Shown here piece by piece: positions 43,152 to 54,023 of a DNA stretch of 64,000 nucleotides (its first letter is position 1; each line of letters starts with the position of its first letter). A model generated the notes under the pieces. That model was not told the origin of the DNA. It worked only from the letters and a program-made list of their open reading frames with translations, and did no database searches. The stretch lies in assembly GCF_008642315.1 (NCBI RefSeq), contig NZ_CP029192.1, forward strand, positions 6,324,001-6,388,000. Reading direction: 5' to 3'. Made by a program: the position numbers and the translations under genes. Source of the DNA: Streptomyces venezuelae. GTDB taxonomy: Bacteria; Actinomycetota; Actinomycetes; Streptomycetales; Streptomycetaceae.

Positions 43152-43978
43152 TCAGTTCTTCGTGCGGAACTTGTGGATCGCGATGGGCGCCATGACCACC
43201 GTGAGCGCCACCGACCAGCCCACCGTCACCCACAGGTCGTGGGCGACGGGACCGCCGACCATCAGTCCGCGCGCGGAGTCCGCGAGCGCGGACAGCGGGT
43301 TGTAGTCGGTGAAGCCCTGGAGCCAGCCCGGCATCGACTGGGTCGGCGCGAAGATCGACGAGCCGAACTGCAGCGGCATCAGGACCAGGAAGCCCATCGC
43401 CTGCACGGACTGGGCGCTCTTCATCGAGACGCCGAGGACCAGGAAGATCCACATGATGGACGTGCCGAACAGGGCGGAGAGGCCGACGGCGGCGAACAGG
43501 CCGCCCCAGTTGGTGATGTCGAAGCCCACCAGGACACCGACGATCATCATGATCGTCGTCGCGATGAGCAGCCGCATCAGCTCCACCACGATCTTGGCGA
43601 AGAGCACCGAGCCCTGACCGATCGGCAGGGTCCGGAAGCGGTCCATGATGCCGTTCTGGAAGTCCTGGTTGAAGCCGGTGCCGACGGCCATCGCGATGTT
43701 CATGCTCATCATCGCCATCATGCCGGGCACCACGTACTGCACGTACTGGTCCTGACCGCCGCCGAGCGCCTGCCCGATGGAGCCGCCGAAGACGTACACG
43801 AACAGGAGCGTGAAGACGATCGGCATCAGGACCGCGTCGAACATCGACTCCGGGTCCTGCCTGATCCACAGCAGATTGCGGCGGACCAGCGCGCCGGTGT
43901 GCCGGACATGGCCGCGCAGGCCGATGCGGGCGTCCGCCTCGCCCTTCTTGAGGGGGGTGGCCGTGAGTGTGGTGGCGC

Positions 43979-43982
<4 letters not shown>
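43152..43982 (-). CDS. DrrB-type ABC transporter permease
   Basis: The protein (276 residues) is an ABC-2 type permease with six membrane segments: FDAVLMPIVFTLLFVYVFGG, YVQYVVPGMMAMMSMNIAMAV, LIATTIMMIVGVLVG and others. The central GFNQDFQNGIMDRFRTLPIG and the PLSALADSARGLM end are typical of DrrB, which exports daunorubicin-like compounds. Its start overlaps the ATPase stop by four bases (ATGA), so both are translated together. Its stop codon directly abuts the stop of the AfsR-like gene. Confidence 0.9.
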
Positions 43983-45001
<1,019 letters not shown>

Positions 45002-45080
45002 GCCCCCAAGGTGTCAGAGCCCACCGACAAAACACCGACAGCCGACCGACAGACGGCTTTCGGCCACCGCGCGGGGAAAG

Positions 45081-45118
45081 CGGCAGCCCGCCGACGGGGG
45101 AAGATCGGCGGGCTGCCG
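45081..45118 (-). terminator. 14-bp perfect hairpin after panB
   Basis: CGGCAGCCCGCCGA (45081-45094) and its exact complement TCGGCGGGCTGCCG (45105-45118) enclose a 10-base loop, 25 bases after the panB stop. This is a good candidate for the panB terminator and separates it from the drrA-like gene. Confidence 0.85.
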
Positions 45119-45142
45119 TGGTGCCGCGGTGGTCTCAGGCGG

Positions 45143-46027
45143 TCATCGGTGGACCGCGTGCTCGGGTGCCGGGAACGCGCCGCCCACGACGTCCTCGGCG
45201 AATGCCTTCGCCGCGCCCGCCATGGCGCCGCGCAGCTCCGCGTACTGCTTCACGAAGCGCGGCATCTTCCCGCCGGTCAGGCCCATCATGTCCGTCCAGA
45301 CCAGGACCTGGGCGTCGCAGTCGGAGCCCGCCCCGATCCCGACGGTCGGGATGTGCAGGGAGCGGGTGACCTCGGCCGCGAGCTCCGCGGGGACCAGCTC
45401 GAGGACGACCGCGAACGCGCCCGCGTCCTGCGCGGCCTTGGCGTCGTTGAGGAGCCGGTGGGCGGCCTCGTCGCCGCGGCCCTGCACGCGGTATCCCATG
45501 GTGTTCACGGACTGCGGGGTCAGGCCGAGGTGGGACATGACGGGGATGCCGGACTGCACCAGCAACTCCGTCTGGGCCAGGGAGCGTTCGCCGCCCTCCA
45601 GCTTGACCGCGCCGACGCCCGCCTCCTTCACCAGGCGCGTCGCCGACCGGAGGGCCTGGACGGGGCCCTCCTGGTACGAGCCGAACGGCAGGTCGCCGAC
45701 GATCAGGGCGCGGCTCGTGCCCCGTACGACCGCCGCGGACAGCATGGTCATCTCGTCGAGGGTGACGGGCACGGTCGTCTCGTACCCGAGGTGGCAGTTG
45801 CCCGCCGAGTCGCCGACGAGCATGACGGGGATGCCCGCCTCGTCGAAGACGGACGCGGTCATCGCGTCGTAGGCGGTCAGCATGGGCCACTTCTCGCCGC
45901 GCTCCTTGGCGGCGGTGATGTCGCGCACGGTGATGCGCCGGGTGCCCTTGCCGCCGTACAGCGCTCTGCTGCTGTCGGGGCTCTGCGGGGCGTCGGTGCT
46001 CTTGTGGGCAGCCGAAAGCTGCGTCAT
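45143..46027 (-). CDS. panB: Ketopantoate hydroxymethyltransferase PanB
   Basis: The protein (294 residues) catalyses the first step of pantothenate synthesis: it adds a hydroxymethyl group from methylene-THF to alpha-ketoisovalerate. Visible features are [45 protein letters not shown], with the Mg ligand Asp, then [17 protein letters not shown] and [26 protein letters not shown] 46027 has GAAGGAG at good spacing, and an upstream ATG (46048) is in frame but has no site. It is divergent from the DHA2 exporter gene. Confidence 0.95.
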   Translation of the reverse strand: MTQLSAAHKSTDAPQSPDSSRALYGGKGTRRITVRDITAAKERGEKWPMLTAYDAMTASVFDEAGIPVMLVGDSAGNCHLGYETTVPVTLDEMTMLSAAVVRGTSRALIVGDLPFGSYQEGPVQALRSATRLVKEAGVGAVKLEGGERSLAQTELLVQSGIPVMSHLGLTPQSVNTMGYRVQGRGDEAAHRLLNDAKAAQDAGAFAVVLELVPAELAAEVTRSLHIPTVGIGAGSDCDAQVLVWTDMMGLTGGKMPRFVKQYAELRGAMAGAAKAFAEDVVGGAFPAPEHAVHR

Positions 46028-46176
46028 CGCAACGGCTCCTTCTGTCATCTCGAGGCGCCCTGACGGCGTCCCCGGATCCCCTCCATGGTGGCACCACGTG
46101 CCGCTCCGCGGCTAGTGCGGTGTCCTGTGACGCCCGTCGGGTAAAGCGGGGCTATACCGTTCGGCAAGGATTTCCA

Positions 46177-46195
46177 ATACGAGACGGTCTCGTAT
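46177..46195. promoter_or_regulatory. 19-bp palindrome upstream of the DHA2 exporter
   Basis: ATACGAGACGGTCTCGTAT has two perfect 9-bp arms around one central G. It lies 24 bp before the exporter start and is the likely operator of the TetR protein encoded downstream at 47877. Confidence 0.75.
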
Positions 46196-46218
46196 CGAAA
46201 TTGATCTACGCTGATCGC

Positions 46219-47817
46219 ATGTCCTCCCCTGCCACGACCACCCCGCCCCGCATACCGGAAGCCGTCCACCGGCGCCGGTGGGCGATCCTCGGGGTGCTGA
46301 TGCTCAGCCTGCTGATCGTCGTCCTCGACAACTCGATCCTGAACGTCGCCATCAAGACGATCTCCACCCCCGAACCGACCGGCCTCGGCGCCACCCAGAG
46401 CGAGCTCGAATGGGCGATCAACGCCTACACGCTCGTCTTCGCGGGCCTCCTCTTCACCGCGGGCCTGCTCGGCGACCGGCTCGGGCGCAAGAAGGTCCTG
46501 CTCGGCGGCCTCGTCGTCTTCGGCATCGGCTCCGCGCTCGCCGCCATGTCCGGCTCGCCGGTCCAGCTCATCGCCTTCCGGGCCGTCATGGGTCTCGGTG
46601 CCGCCTTCGTGATGCCGGCCACCCTCGCCGTCCTCATGAACGTCTTCGAACGCGACGAACAGCCCAAGGCCATCGGCATCTGGGCCGGCGGCGTCGGCCT
46701 CGCCATCGCCATCGGACCCATCACCGGCGGCGTGCTGCTCGACCACTTCTGGTGGGGCTCGGTCTTCCTCATCAACGTACCGATCGTGCTCATCGCCCTG
46801 GCGCTGATGGTCTGGCTGGTCCCCGACTCCCGCGACCCCGCGCCCGGCCGCATCGACCTCTTCGGCGTCGCGCTCTCCGTCGTCGGCCTGGTGCTCCTCG
46901 TCTACGGCATCATCAAGGGCGGCCAGCTCGCCGACTTCACCGACCCGGCCGTCCTCGGCACGGTCATCGCCGGCCTCGCCGTGCTCGTCGCCTTCGTGCT
47001 GTACGAGAAGCGCAGCGACCACCCCTCCATCGACATCACGTACTTCAAGAACCGGGTGTTCTCCGCGGCGATCTGCGCCATCGCGCTCGTCTTCTTCGCG
47101 CTGATGGGCGTCACCTTCTTCTCGGTCTTCTACACCCAGAGCGTGCGGGGCTACTCGCCGCTGCAGACCGGTCTGCTGATGCTGCCCCTCGCGGTCGCCC
47201 AGCTGATCTTCGCGCCGCGCGCCCGCCTCGTCGTCGACCGCTTCGGCGTACGAGCCGTCTGCACGGGCGGGCTGCTGCTCCTGACGGCGACCCTCGCGGC
47301 CTTCACCCTCCTCGACGCCGACACACCGATCTGGCTCCTGGAAGTCGTCTTCTTCCTGATGGGCACCGGCATGGCGCACATCATGACGCCCACCAGCGTC
47401 GTCATCATGCAGGCCCTGCCGCGCGAGAAGGCGGGCTCCGCGTCCGCGCTCAGCAACACGTTCCGGCAGGTCGGCGGCGCCCTCGGCATCGCCGTCCTCG
47501 GCTCGGTGCTGTCCACGGCGTACCGCAACGGGGTCGAGGACAAGCTGACCCTGCTCCCCGCGGGGGTGCGGCACACCGCGGGCGAGTCCATCGAGGCGAC
47601 CCTCGGCGTCGCCGCGAAGCTCGGCCCCAGGGGCGAGCCCCTGGTCTCCGCGGCCAACGACTCCTTCCTGCACGCCATGCACGTCACCGCGCTGTGCGGC
47701 GCGGGCGTCGCCGTGCTCGGCGCGCTGGTCGTCTTCCTCTTCCTGCCGGGACGTACGCCGCCGGAGGCGGGCCCGGTCGAGGAGACCGACGAGCCGGTGG
47801 GCGCCGCCGGGCGCTGA
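46219..47817 (+). CDS. DHA2-family (14-segment) MFS drug exporter
   Basis: The protein (532 residues) belongs to the drug:H+ antiporter-2 family: [15 protein letters not shown] near residue 35 (motif D1), [17 protein letters not shown] in loop 2-3 (motif A), [22 protein letters not shown] (motif C). There are about 14 membrane segments. It would expel antibiotics or dyes; the substrate is unknown. ATG 46219 follows GATCTACGCTGATCG with no strong site. The TetR gene follows 59 bp downstream, after a strong hairpin. Confidence 0.9.
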   Translation: MSSPATTTPPRIPEAVHRRRWAILGVLMLSLLIVVLDNSILNVAIKTISTPEPTGLGATQSELEWAINAYTLVFAGLLFTAGLLGDRLGRKKVLLGGLVVFGIGSALAAMSGSPVQLIAFRAVMGLGAAFVMPATLAVLMNVFERDEQPKAIGIWAGGVGLAIAIGPITGGVLLDHFWWGSVFLINVPIVLIALALMVWLVPDSRDPAPGRIDLFGVALSVVGLVLLVYGIIKGGQLADFTDPAVLGTVIAGLAVLVAFVLYEKRSDHPSIDITYFKNRVFSAAICAIALVFFALMGVTFFSVFYTQSVRGYSPLQTGLLMLPLAVAQLIFAPRARLVVDRFGVRAVCTGGLLLLTATLAAFTLLDADTPIWLLEVVFFLMGTGMAHIMTPTSVVIMQALPREKAGSASALSNTFRQVGGALGIAVLGSVLSTAYRNGVEDKLTLLPAGVRHTAGESIEATLGVAAKLGPRGEPLVSAANDSFLHAMHVTALCGAGVAVLGALVVFLFLPGRTPPEAGPVEETDEPVGAAGR

Positions 47818-47827
47818 GGGAGAATCG

Positions 47828-47855
47828 GCCGGGCGGCCGGGCCCGGCCGCCCGGC
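47828..47855. terminator. 14-bp loopless palindrome between exporter and tetR
   Basis: GCCGGGCGGCCGGG and its exact complement follow directly one another (47828-47841, 47842-47855). It lies between the exporter stop and the tetR start and may lower read-through into tetR, or act as a DNA site. Confidence 0.7.
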
Positions 47856-47876
47856 GAACGGAGAGGGAGGGACGAC

Positions 47877-48587
47877 GTGGTCCACAAGGGCGCGAGTGTC
47901 ACGGACGGCGGTGACGTCATGGACGGCGGTGGCCTCGCCGACGGCGACGACGCCGCGGGCACGGGCGGCCGGGCCGTCACGGGCATGACGCCCCTCCCCA
48001 GGAACGGCCGGGGACGGCCGAGGAGCGAGGCCGTCGAGCAGGCCATCATCGAGGGCGTCGTACGGCTCCTCGAGGACGGCGTCTCCCTCACCGAGCTCTC
48101 CATCGAGCGGATCGCCCGCACCGCCGGCGTCGGCAAGGCGACCATCTACCGGCGCTGGGACGGCAAGGAAGCCCTCTTCGTCGACGTCCTGCGCGCCTTC
48201 GAGGAGCCCGACCTCGAGCGGCCGGGCACCTCGATGCGCGACGACCTCGTCTGCGTCCTGGAGAGCCTGCGCCGCCGCGGCCTGACCATGCGCTCCTCGG
48301 CCCTGCTGCACAACGTCTTCGCCCAGATGAAGACCCTGCCCAAGCTCGCCGAGGCGTACCAGGAGACGGTCGTCGCGCCCCGCCGCCGCATCATCATCGA
48401 TGTGCTGCGGCGCGGCGTCGCCGACGGCGAACTGCGCGCGGACATCGACCTGGAGGTCGCCAACGACCTCTTCGTCGGACCGATGCTGGTGCGCACGATC
48501 CTGCGGCCGGGCGCGCCGCTCGACGACCATCTCGCCGAACGGATCGTCGACACGGTCCTGGAGGGGCTGCGGCCCCCGCCACGCTGA
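47877..48587 (+). CDS. TetR family regulator
   Basis: The protein (236 residues) opens with a Gly/Asp-rich leader of about 40 residues, followed by a clear HTH: EAVEQAIIEGVVRLLEDGVSLTELSIERIARTAGVGKATIYRRWDGKEALF. The helical remainder ends ERIVDTVLEGLR. It is the probable repressor of the exporter upstream, acting at the palindrome 46177-46195. GTG 47877 has GGGAGGG at good spacing. An internal ATG start at about residue 37 could give a shorter product. Confidence 0.88.
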   Translation: MVHKGASVTDGGDVMDGGGLADGDDAAGTGGRAVTGMTPLPRNGRGRPRSEAVEQAIIEGVVRLLEDGVSLTELSIERIARTAGVGKATIYRRWDGKEALFVDVLRAFEEPDLERPGTSMRDDLVCVLESLRRRGLTMRSSALLHNVFAQMKTLPKLAEAYQETVVAPRRRIIIDVLRRGVADGELRADIDLEVANDLFVGPMLVRTILRPGAPLDDHLAERIVDTVLEGLRPPPR

Positions 48588-48772
48588 ACCGCGGTTATGC
48601 GCATTTCGTCACAGAGGTGGCTCTCCGCCGCTGTTCAGGAACCCGTCGCCGCGGGCCGTTCGTCCTGGTGCCTGTACGGCCGTCGTGGACGGCGGGGACG
48701 ACACCGGATCATCGCCTAGGGTTTCCTGGGCGGGACAGACGGTGTGCACGGCAGCAGTGAGGCGACGAGAGC

Positions 48773-49801
48773 ATGGCGCAGGCGTACAAGACGGAGACGG
48801 GCAACAGCGACTCGGGCCCCGAGCGTCCGGGGGCCCGGTTCCGACGCCTGCTCGACGGCTGGCGGGGCGACCCGGGCATCTGGCGGCGCGGCCTGGTCAC
48901 GGCCTCGATCGCCGTCTTCCTCGCGCTGGTGATGCTGTTCCACGCGCAGATCCCCAACAACGTGGGCAACCTCGGCTCCCTGACGGAGACCTTCCTGCCC
49001 TGGCTCGGCCTCTTCATCCCGGTGCTGCTGGTCGTCGCCGTGGTCCGCAAGTCCGCCACCGCACTGATCGCGCTGCTGCTCCCGGTGATCATCTGGGTCG
49101 ACTCGTTCGGCGGCCTGATCACCGGCAAGTCGGGCACCGGCGGCGACCTCACCGTCGCCACGCACAACGTGAACGCGGACAACCCCGACCCGACGGGCAC
49201 CGCCAAGGACGTCGCCGCCTCCGGCGCGGACGTGCTGGCCCTCGAGGAGCTCACCCCGTCCGCCGTTCCCGTGTACGAGAAGGCGCTGGCCGGCACGTAC
49301 AAGTACCACGCGGTCAAGGGCACCGTCGGCCTCTGGAGCAAGTACCCGCTGTCCGACACCCGGCCCGTCGACATCAAGCTGGGCTGGGTCCGCGCGATGC
49401 GCACCACCGTGACGACGCCCAAGGGCGAGGTCGCCGTCCACGTCGCCCACCTGCCGTCGGTGCGCGTGAAGCTGAACGCCGGCTTCACCGCCAACCAGCG
49501 CGACAACAGCGCCGACGCCCTCGGCGAGGCCATCGCCGACGAGAAGATCGGCAAGGTCATCCTGCTCGGCGACCTCAACGGCACGATGAACGACCGCGCG
49601 CTGAACGCGGTCACCTCGCAGCTGCGCTCCACGCAGGGCGCGGCGGGCGATGGCTTCGGCTTCAGCTGGCCCGCGTCGTTCCCGATGGCGCGCATCGACC
49701 AGATCATGGTCAAGGACGTCGAGCCGGTCTCCTCCTGGACGCTGCCGGAGACGGGCAGCGACCACCTGCCGATCGCGGCGCGGGTCGACCTTTCTTCGTG
49801 A
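48773..49801 (+). CDS. Membrane endonuclease/exonuclease/phosphatase-fold protein
   Basis: The protein (342 residues) has a basic N-terminus, three membrane segments (LVTASIAVFLALVMLF, FLPWLGLFIPVLLVVAVV, ALIALLLPVIIWV), and an exported EEP domain. The domain has ATHNVNADN, LALEELTPSAVP, VHVAHLPSVRV, GDLNGTMND and GSDHLPI, the metal-binding Asn, Glu, Asp and His. It would cleave phosphodiester or phosphoester bonds at the outer face, in nucleic acids or lipids. ATG 48773 follows GAGGCGACGAG. Confidence 0.88.
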   Translation: MAQAYKTETGNSDSGPERPGARFRRLLDGWRGDPGIWRRGLVTASIAVFLALVMLFHAQIPNNVGNLGSLTETFLPWLGLFIPVLLVVAVVRKSATALIALLLPVIIWVDSFGGLITGKSGTGGDLTVATHNVNADNPDPTGTAKDVAASGADVLALEELTPSAVPVYEKALAGTYKYHAVKGTVGLWSKYPLSDTRPVDIKLGWVRAMRTTVTTPKGEVAVHVAHLPSVRVKLNAGFTANQRDNSADALGEAIADEKIGKVILLGDLNGTMNDRALNAVTSQLRSTQGAAGDGFGFSWPASFPMARIDQIMVKDVEPVSSWTLPETGSDHLPIAARVDLSS

Positions 49802-49880
49802 CGCCGTAGGGGCACGGGGCGTCTTCGTGACGCGGTGGGGGCGCGGGGCGGAATACGTGGCGGGCGCGGCTTTGTTCCGC

Positions 49881-49905
49881 AAGTAAACTTACGGGTTCTC
49901 CGTAA
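49881..49905. promoter_or_regulatory. Adjacent inverted repeats upstream of an MFS gene
   Basis: AAGTAAACTT (49881-49890) overlaps TTACGG-GTTCT-CCGTAA (49889-49905). This AT-richer patch in the leader of the MFS gene at 49961 is a candidate operator; the regulator is not in the window. Confidence 0.5.
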
Positions 49906-49960
49906 ACCCGCACCCCCGCATTCCCCCCACTGCCCCCGCATCCGTGGAAGGTACTTCTTC

Positions 49961-51178
49961 ATGCCCCTGGCCCTGCTCGCCCTCGCCGTGGGCGCCTTCG
50001 GCATCGGCACGACCGAGTTCGTGATGATGGGCCTGCTGCCCAACGTCGCCGACGACCTGCACATATCGATCCCCGTCGCCGGACACCTCGTCTCCGCGTA
50101 CGCGCTCGGCGTCGTCATCGGAGCCCCGCTGCTCGCCGCCGTCACCGCGAAGCTCCCGCGCCGCCGTGTCCTGATCGGCCTCATGGTCCTGTTCGTGGTC
50201 GGCAACGCGCTGTCGGCGGCCGCCCCCGACTACCACCTGCTCATGGCCGCGCGCTTCCTCAGCGGACTGCCGCACGGCGCGTTCTTCGGCGTCGGCGCGG
50301 TCGTCGCCACCGGGCTCGTCGCCCCCGAGCGCAAGGCCCGCTCGGTCTCCCTGATGTTCCTCGGCCTGACCGTCGCCAACATCGTGGGCGTACCGGTCGC
50401 CACCGCCATGGGGCAGCAGCTCGGCTGGCGCGCGACGTTCCTCGCGGTGAGCGCCATCGGGCTCGCGGCCATCGCCGCGCTCGCCCTCCTGGTCCCCGCC
50501 GACCACGGCCACGGCGACGCGGCGGGGCTGCGCGGCGAGCTCCGGGCGCTGCGCAGCGTCCCGGTCTGGCTGGCGCTCGGCACGACCGTCGCGGGCTTCG
50601 GCGCGCTGTTCTCCGCGTACAGCTACATCACGCCGATGCTGACCGACGCCGCCGGCTACGCCGAGTCCAGCGTCACCCTCCTCCTCGCCCTGTTCGGCGT
50701 GGGCGCGACGGCGGGCAACCTCCTGGGCGGCCGCCTCGCGGACCACTCCCTGCGCGGCACGCTCCTCGGCGGGCTCATCTCGCTCGCCGTGGTCCTGGGC
50801 TTCTTCCCGCTCCTCATGACCGCCGCGTGGAGCGCGGCGCTCGGCGTCGCGCTGCTCGGCATGGCGGCGTTCACGACGGGCTCGCCGCTGCAGCTCATGG
50901 TCATGGAGAAGGCGGCGGCCGCGCCGTCCCTGGCCTCCTCCGCCAACCAGGGCGCGTTCAACCTCGCCAACGCGGGCGGCGCCTGGGTCGGCGGCCTCGC
51001 GCTGGCGGCGGGCTTCGGCGTGACCTCCCCGGCGGTGACCGGCGCGGTCCTCGCGGTGCTCGGCCTCGCGGTGGCGGGCCTGGCGTACGCGGTGGACCTG
51101 CGGAGGGGGCCGGTGCCGGGTGCGGAGCGCGTGGTGGCTTCTTCCTCGCCGGAGCACCGCGAGCGGGTCCACCACTGA
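49961..51178 (+). CDS. MFS transporter (Cmx/CmrA-like)
   Basis: The protein (405 residues) has 12 membrane segments. It starts PLALLALAVGAFGIGTTEFVMMGLLPNVADDL, typical of chloramphenicol-resistance and arabinose-efflux proteins (Cmx/CmlR), and includes RFLSGLPHGAFFGVGAVVATGLVAPERKARSVSLMFLGLTVANIVGVP. It probably exports a drug or sugar; the substrate is not known. ATG 49961 follows GGAAGG. It converges on nadE, with repeat DNA between. Confidence 0.88.
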   Translation: MPLALLALAVGAFGIGTTEFVMMGLLPNVADDLHISIPVAGHLVSAYALGVVIGAPLLAAVTAKLPRRRVLIGLMVLFVVGNALSAAAPDYHLLMAARFLSGLPHGAFFGVGAVVATGLVAPERKARSVSLMFLGLTVANIVGVPVATAMGQQLGWRATFLAVSAIGLAAIAALALLVPADHGHGDAAGLRGELRALRSVPVWLALGTTVAGFGALFSAYSYITPMLTDAAGYAESSVTLLLALFGVGATAGNLLGGRLADHSLRGTLLGGLISLAVVLGFFPLLMTAAWSAALGVALLGMAAFTTGSPLQLMVMEKAAAAPSLASSANQGAFNLANAGGAWVGGLALAAGFGVTSPAVTGAVLAVLGLAVAGLAYAVDLRRGPVPGAERVVASSSPEHRERVHH

Positions 51179-51228
51179 CCGACTGACCACCCACCCGCGG
51201 GCGAGGCCCCTACGGCCCCTAACGGTGC

Positions 51229-51272
51229 GGGGCAAACGGGTGGGTGGGAGGAGACCCGCCGCGAAGCGGCGG
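51229..51272. repeat. Dispersed repeat with CCGCCGCGAAGCGGCGG hairpin
   Basis: A single copy of the element duplicated at 39670-39817: GGGTGGGTGGGAGGAGACC, then a hairpin. It lies between convergent MFS and nadE genes and is likely a terminator for one or both. Confidence 0.78.
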
Positions 51273-51289
51273 CTCAGTACATGGCCCCC

Positions 51290-53050
51290 TCAGCCGGAGG
51301 CGGCCTCGCGCCAGCGATTGGTGATCGGCAGTCGACGATCCTTGCCGAACCCCTTCGCGGAGATCTTCGTCCCCGGCGGGTACTGCCGCCGCTTGTACTC
51401 CGCGGTGTCCACCATCCGCAGCGTCTTGACGACGAGCTCACGGTCGTAGCCCGCGGCCACGATCGTGTCGGCGCCCTGGTCCCGGTCGACGTAGAGCTCG
51501 AGGATCGCGTCGAGGACCGGGTAGTCCGGGAGCGAGTCCGTGTCGACCTGGTCCGGGCGCAGCTCGGCGCTCGGCGGCTTGCTGATGGAGTTCTCCGGGA
51601 TCGGCGGCGTCTGCCCGCGCTCCTCGGCCGCGCGGTTGCGCCACTTGGCGAGCCGGAAGATCGCTGTCTTGTAGACGTCCTTGATGGGGCCGTACGCGCC
51701 GACGGAGTCGCCGTAGAGCGTCGAGTAGCCGACCGCCAGCTCGGATTTGTTGCCCGGTGCCAGCACGATGTGCCCCTCCTGGTTGGAGAGCGCCATCAGC
51801 ATCGTGCCGCGCAGCCGCGACTGGAGGTTCTCCTCGGCGAGACCGGTGAGCCCGAGCGAGCCCATGTACGCGTCGAACATCGGCGCGATCGGCACGGTAC
51901 GGAAGTTCAGACCGGTGCGCCGCGCCAGCTCCTCCGCGTCGCCGATGGAGTGCTCCGAGGAGTAGCGGGACGGCATGGCCACGCCGTACACGTTCTGGGC
52001 GCCGAGCGCGTCGCAGGCGATGGCGGCGGTGAGCGCGGAGTCGATGCCGCCGGAGAGGCCGATGAGGACGCTGCTGAAACCGTTCTTCGCGGCGTATGCA
52101 CGGAGGCCGACGACCAGCGCCGAGTACACCTCCTCGTCGTCGTCGAGCCGCTCGGCGTACCCGCCGGTGAGCTCGCCCTCGTACGCGGGAAGCGGCTCCT
52201 CCGACAGCGTCACGTGCTCGATGCGCAGCCCGTCGTCCACGACGCCGGACGGCGGCACGGGCGCGGCGGCGGGCAGCTCCAGGTCGAGCACGATGCAGCC
52301 CTCGGCGAACTGCGGCGCCCGCGCGATGACGTCGCCGTCCTTGTCGACGACGATCGAGTCCCCGTCGAAGACCAGCTCGTCCTGCCCGCCGATCATCGCG
52401 AGGTACGCGGTGGTGCAGCCGGCCTCCTGTGCCCGCTTGCGCACGAGCTCGAGCCGCTGGTCGTCCTTGTTCTGCTCGTACGGCGAGGCGTTGATGGAGA
52501 GCAGCAGCCCCGCCCCCGCGCTCCGGGTCGCCGGGACGCGGCCGCCGTCCTGCCAGAGGTCCTCGCAGATCGCGAGCGCGACGTCGACGCCGTGCACACG
52601 CACGACCGGCAGCGTCTCGCCCGGCACGAAGTAACGGAACTCGTCGAAGACGCCGTAGTTGGGGAGGTGGTGCTTGGAGTACGTCAGGACGGCCTCGCCG
52701 CGGTACAGCACGGCGCCCGCGTTGCGCGGGGCCCCCGCGGGCTGGCCGAACTTGGGCTTGGCCTCCTCGGTGCGGTCGAGATAGCCGACGACGACCGGCA
52801 GCTCCCCGAACCCCTCGTCCCGCAGCCGCACGGCGAGCGCGCGCAGCGCGTCCCGCGAGGCCTGGACGAAGGACGAACGCAGAGCGAGGTCCTCGACGGG
52901 GTACCCGGTCAGCACCATCTCGGGGAACGCGACGAGATGCGCCCCCTGCTCGGCGGAGTGCCGGGTCCAGTGGACGACCGCCTCGGCGTTCCCGGCGAGA
53001 TCGCCGACGGTCGAGTCGATCTGATTCAGAGCGAGGCGTAGTTGAGGCAC
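51290..53050 (-). CDS. nadE: Glutamine-dependent NAD+ synthetase
   Basis: The protein (586 residues) makes NAD+ from deamido-NAD using glutamine. The N-terminal nitrilase-type amidase shows the Glu-Lys-Cys triad: Glu44 in FPEMVLTGYP, Lys126 in SKHHLPNYG, Cys162 in ALAICEDLW. The C-terminal synthetase has the ATP motif SGGIDSALTAAI near residue 330, followed by GTMLMALSNQEGHIVLAPGNKSELAVGYSTLYGDSVGAYGPIKDVYKT. It is full length. ATG 53050 begins just after the palindromic-looking region GTAATCGTC. It is essential in many bacteria. Confidence 0.95.
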   Translation of the reverse strand: MPQLRLALNQIDSTVGDLAGNAEAVVHWTRHSAEQGAHLVAFPEMVLTGYPVEDLALRSSFVQASRDALRALAVRLRDEGFGELPVVVGYLDRTEEAKPKFGQPAGAPRNAGAVLYRGEAVLTYSKHHLPNYGVFDEFRYFVPGETLPVVRVHGVDVALAICEDLWQDGGRVPATRSAGAGLLLSINASPYEQNKDDQRLELVRKRAQEAGCTTAYLAMIGGQDELVFDGDSIVVDKDGDVIARAPQFAEGCIVLDLELPAAAPVPPSGVVDDGLRIEHVTLSEEPLPAYEGELTGGYAERLDDDEEVYSALVVGLRAYAAKNGFSSVLIGLSGGIDSALTAAIACDALGAQNVYGVAMPSRYSSEHSIGDAEELARRTGLNFRTVPIAPMFDAYMGSLGLTGLAEENLQSRLRGTMLMALSNQEGHIVLAPGNKSELAVGYSTLYGDSVGAYGPIKDVYKTAIFRLAKWRNRAAEERGQTPPIPENSISKPPSAELRPDQVDTDSLPDYPVLDAILELYVDRDQGADTIVAAGYDRELVVKTLRMVDTAEYKRRQYPPGTKISAKGFGKDRRLPITNRWREAASG

Positions 53051-53106
53051 GGCCCCAGTGTAATCGTCAAAACGACGCGATGGCCTGTCGGGCGGGTTCG
53101 GTGCCG

Positions 53107-53916
53107 CTACGGGGCGGTCCCGGACCAGGTGGCGCTCTTGTAGTGGAGGAAGCCGGGCTCGACCTGCACGTCCAGCGTGCGCGCGGCGTCGCGGGGGAGG
53201 CTGACGGCGTACGTGGCGACGGCCTGCTCGCCCGGTTCCAGATGCCCGGCGAGCTCCCTCGGCAGGTCACCGTCGTAGACCTTCTCCGCCTCGGCACCGT
53301 CGGCGTCCTTGAAGGTGACGGTGGTCAGACTCAGATCGACCGACTCGCCCGAGCCGTTGACCACGGTGATCTTCACGGTCAGCGCCTTGTTGCCCGCCGC
53401 GTGGCCCGCGGCGTAGGCGCCCGGCTGATAGGAGACGGGGCGGGACACGGTCACCCTCACCCCGTCGTCGTACGCGAACGCCTCCCCGAACCGCAGCGCG
53501 CCGGAGCGCGACGTCTCCCCGGCCGGCGACTCCTTCGCCACCGCGGGCTCCTTCTTGCCGCCCGTGCTGTGCAGGTCGTCCACCGTGTCGTTGACCACCG
53601 TGATCGTGATGGCGAGCCCGACGACCGCGAGGATCGCGGCGACCACGCCGAGCGAGGTGCCCCAGATCGCCACGGCTTTGTTGTCGGCCTGGCCCCCGCG
53701 GGCACGCCCGATCCCGACGCAGCCGAAGACCAGCGCCAGGACGGCGAGAATCCCCGCGGCCCAGAACAGCAACGGGACCAGGCCGCACAGCACGCCGATG
53801 ATGCCGAGCACCAGGGACGCGACACCGAGACCGTTGCGGAGCGGCCGCGGTGACGGCGGCGGTGGTGGGGGCTGCCCCCATTGGGGTGGTGGGGGAGCGT
53901 CGCCGGAAGTGGTCAT
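53107..53916 (-). CDS. DUF4190/DUF4352-type membrane-anchored protein
   Basis: The protein (269 residues) has a Pro-rich cytosolic start (PPPPQWGQPPPPPP), two close membrane segments (NGLGVASLVLGIIGVLCGLVPLLFWAAGILAVLALVFG, the DUF4190 part), a third segment (VVAAILAVVGLAITITVV), then an exported beta-sandwich: VTVSRPVSYQPG, LTVKITVVNGSGESVDLSLTTVTF, the DUF4352 part. The role is unknown, and such proteins are common at actinomycete surfaces. ATG 53916 has AGGGGCC upstream, which is weak. Confidence 0.82.
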   Translation of the reverse strand: MTTSGDAPPPPQWGQPPPPPPSPRPLRNGLGVASLVLGIIGVLCGLVPLLFWAAGILAVLALVFGCVGIGRARGGQADNKAVAIWGTSLGVVAAILAVVGLAITITVVNDTVDDLHSTGGKKEPAVAKESPAGETSRSGALRFGEAFAYDDGVRVTVSRPVSYQPGAYAAGHAAGNKALTVKITVVNGSGESVDLSLTTVTFKDADGAEAEKVYDGDLPRELAGHLEPGEQAVATYAVSLPRDAARTLDVQVEPGFLHYKSATWSGTAP

Positions 53917-53967
53917 GGCAGGGCCCCTTGGGGGAAGGGGCAGGTCAGGTGGCGGCCTGCTGGCGTT

Positions 53968-53977
53968 ATGACGTCAT
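53968..53977. promoter_or_regulatory. ATGACGTCAT palindrome upstream of the DUF4190 gene
   Basis: A perfect 10-bp palindrome 52 bp before the start, next to a run of T. It is a possible regulator site; there is no matched protein in the window. Confidence 0.4.
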
Positions 53978-54023
53978 TTTCCCTCTTCCTGTCGAAAGTG
54001 CCTACTTATGTGGAGGCCGGGGT

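Noticed and set aside
49792..49850. 30-bp direct repeat at the end of the EEP-type gene
   Set aside because: Two imperfect copies of a GC-rich stretch with several changes; it may be chance in this base composition, so it is not listed as a feature.
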